From NCBI GenBank assembly GCA_964528675.1, contig CAZGTU010000179.1, positions 1 to 6,763 of the forward strand: a DNA stretch of 6,763 nt, in the 5' to 3' direction. Position numbers and translations under genes: made by a program. Source of the DNA: CAYRTD01 sp964528675 (GTDB taxonomy: Bacteria > Bacteroidota > Bacteroidia > Bacteroidales > GCA-2748055). Positions 6,146-6,763 of the stretch are shown one piece after another (positions within the stretch are counted from its first letter, which is position 1; the number at the start of each line of letters is the position of its first letter). Below the pieces are notes generated by a model. That model worked only from the letters and a program-made list of their open reading frames with translations. It did not search any database and was not told where the DNA came from.

Positions 6146-6697
6146 TTATTTAAAAACATGAAGTGAAGGATCAAAAAGCGGTAGATTTTTATCTTTTTCT
6201 GAAATTATGGCTTTATCTCCGGGTATTTTCCAGTCAATATTCAATTTAGGATCATTATGTTTTATTCCCATTTCAGTTTCAGGATGATAAAAATCATCGC
6301 ATTTATAAAGTACAATGGCAACAGCACTTAATACCGAGAAACCATGAGCAAAACCTTTTGGAATGAGAAGTTGCTTTTTATTATCAGATGAGAGTTCCAC
6401 GGCATGCCATTTCCCATAGGTATTCGATTTTTTTCTGAGATCAATGGCAACATCCAATATTTCTCCTTCCAGAACTCTTACCAGTTTGCTCTGAGCATGA
6501 GGTTCTTTTTGATAATGTAAGCCCCGTATCACACCATATTCCGATTTGGACTGGTTATCCTGTACATATCGCATGTGAATACCATGTTTACCTAATACTT
6601 TTTCATTATAGCTCTCAAAAAAATATCCCCGGCTGTCCTCGAATACCCTGGGTTCAATAACCATAAGGTCTTTTATTCCTGTTTCTGTAAATGTCAT
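6146..6697 (-). CDS. rfbC: dTDP-4-dehydrorhamnose 3,5-epimerase
   Basis: This 183-residue cupin-fold enzyme (RfbC/RmlC) epimerises dTDP-4-keto-6-deoxyglucose at C3 and C5, just before the RfbD step. The visible signatures are FEDSRGYFFESYN (19-31), the substrate-contact region VQDNQSKS (45-52), and RGLHYQ (58-63) with the catalytic base His61. They continue with QSKLVRVLEGEILDVAIDLR (69-88) with Lys71, PKGFAHGFSVLS (113-124), the catalytic-acid tyrosine region VLYKCDDFY (129-137) with Tyr131, and SEKDKNLP (166-173) with Asp169. Length is typical and the protein is complete. The ATG at 6697 is preceded by an A-rich leader (ATAAAAATAAAAATG), common in Bacteroidota. I see no -7 element in the 66 bases upstream, so the gene is probably read from a promoter further right, perhaps with rfbA or rfbB, which lie outside the window if present. 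Confidence 0.95.
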   Translation of the reverse strand: MTFTETGIKDLMVIEPRVFEDSRGYFFESYNEKVLGKHGIHMRYVQDNQSKSEYGVIRGLHYQKEPHAQSKLVRVLEGEILDVAIDLRKKSNTYGKWHAVELSSDNKKQLLIPKGFAHGFSVLSAVAIVLYKCDDFYHPETEMGIKHNDPKLNIDWKIPGDKAIISEKDKNLPLFDPSLHVFK

Positions 6698-6763
6698 TTT
6701 TATTTTTATCGGCTTTTTTAATTTTAAAATATCAACCTGGGAAAAATAGTTGATTATTTATGC
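6698..6763. other. AT-rich leader upstream of rfbC, no gene seen
   Basis: On the minus strand all three frames meet a stop codon in the first 34 bases from the edge, so no upstream reading frame runs into rfbC. There is no TAnnTTTG on the minus strand and no clear hairpin. It could be an intercistronic gap or part of a longer leader. Confidence 0.4.

Noticed and set aside
1..6763. Defence system, mobile element or CRISPR array, with the helicase as a possible defence component
   Set aside because: No nuclease, transposase, integrase, repeat array or toxin-like partner is present, and the helicase neighbours look like housekeeping genes.

Overview
The window looks like chromosomal DNA from a member of the Bacteroidota, probably Bacteroidales or a close relative. 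The evidence is moderately AT-rich DNA, A-rich leaders without clear Shine-Dalgarno sequences, several exact matches to the Bacteroidota -7 promoter element TAnnTTTG in the gaps between genes, and a DUF3822 gene, a family I know only from this phylum. The host assignment is an inference.

Layout, left to right. Bases 1-27 may hold the first codons of a further minus-strand gene cut by the window edge. Two minus-strand genes follow: a DUF3822 protein (28-855) and a small single-pass membrane-anchored protein of unknown function (865-1503). A 91-base divergent promoter region (1504-1594) separates them from a plus-strand pair: a compact RecD2/Dda-like superfamily 1B helicase (1595-3019) and a YjbQ/UPF0047 protein (3086-3502). 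The right half is a minus-strand cluster read from right to left: rfbC (6146-6697), rfbD (5250-6128) and a PgcA-type phosphohexomutase (3523-5253). The two blocks converge at about 3503-3522 on one hairpin with a T-run on each side, which could end transcription in both directions.

How the genes work together. rfbC and rfbD encode the last two steps of dTDP-L-rhamnose synthesis. The mutase can supply the glucose-1-phosphate from which that pathway starts, and its start codon overlaps the rfbD stop codon (ATGA), so the three genes look like a surface-polysaccharide precursor operon. rfbA and rfbB are not in the window and may lie to the right. The left half is housekeeping-like: a DNA helicase, a protein of the YjbQ family whose true role is uncertain, and two conserved genes without known function.

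I found no mobile element, CRISPR array, tRNA, rRNA or riboswitch, and no clear sign of a new multi-gene system. The points most worth a second look are the uncharacterised membrane protein with a pilin-like N-terminal layout, a nearly mirror-symmetric pair of -7 boxes in the divergent promoter, the compact shared terminator built into the end of yjbQ, and the choice of start codon for yjbQ.
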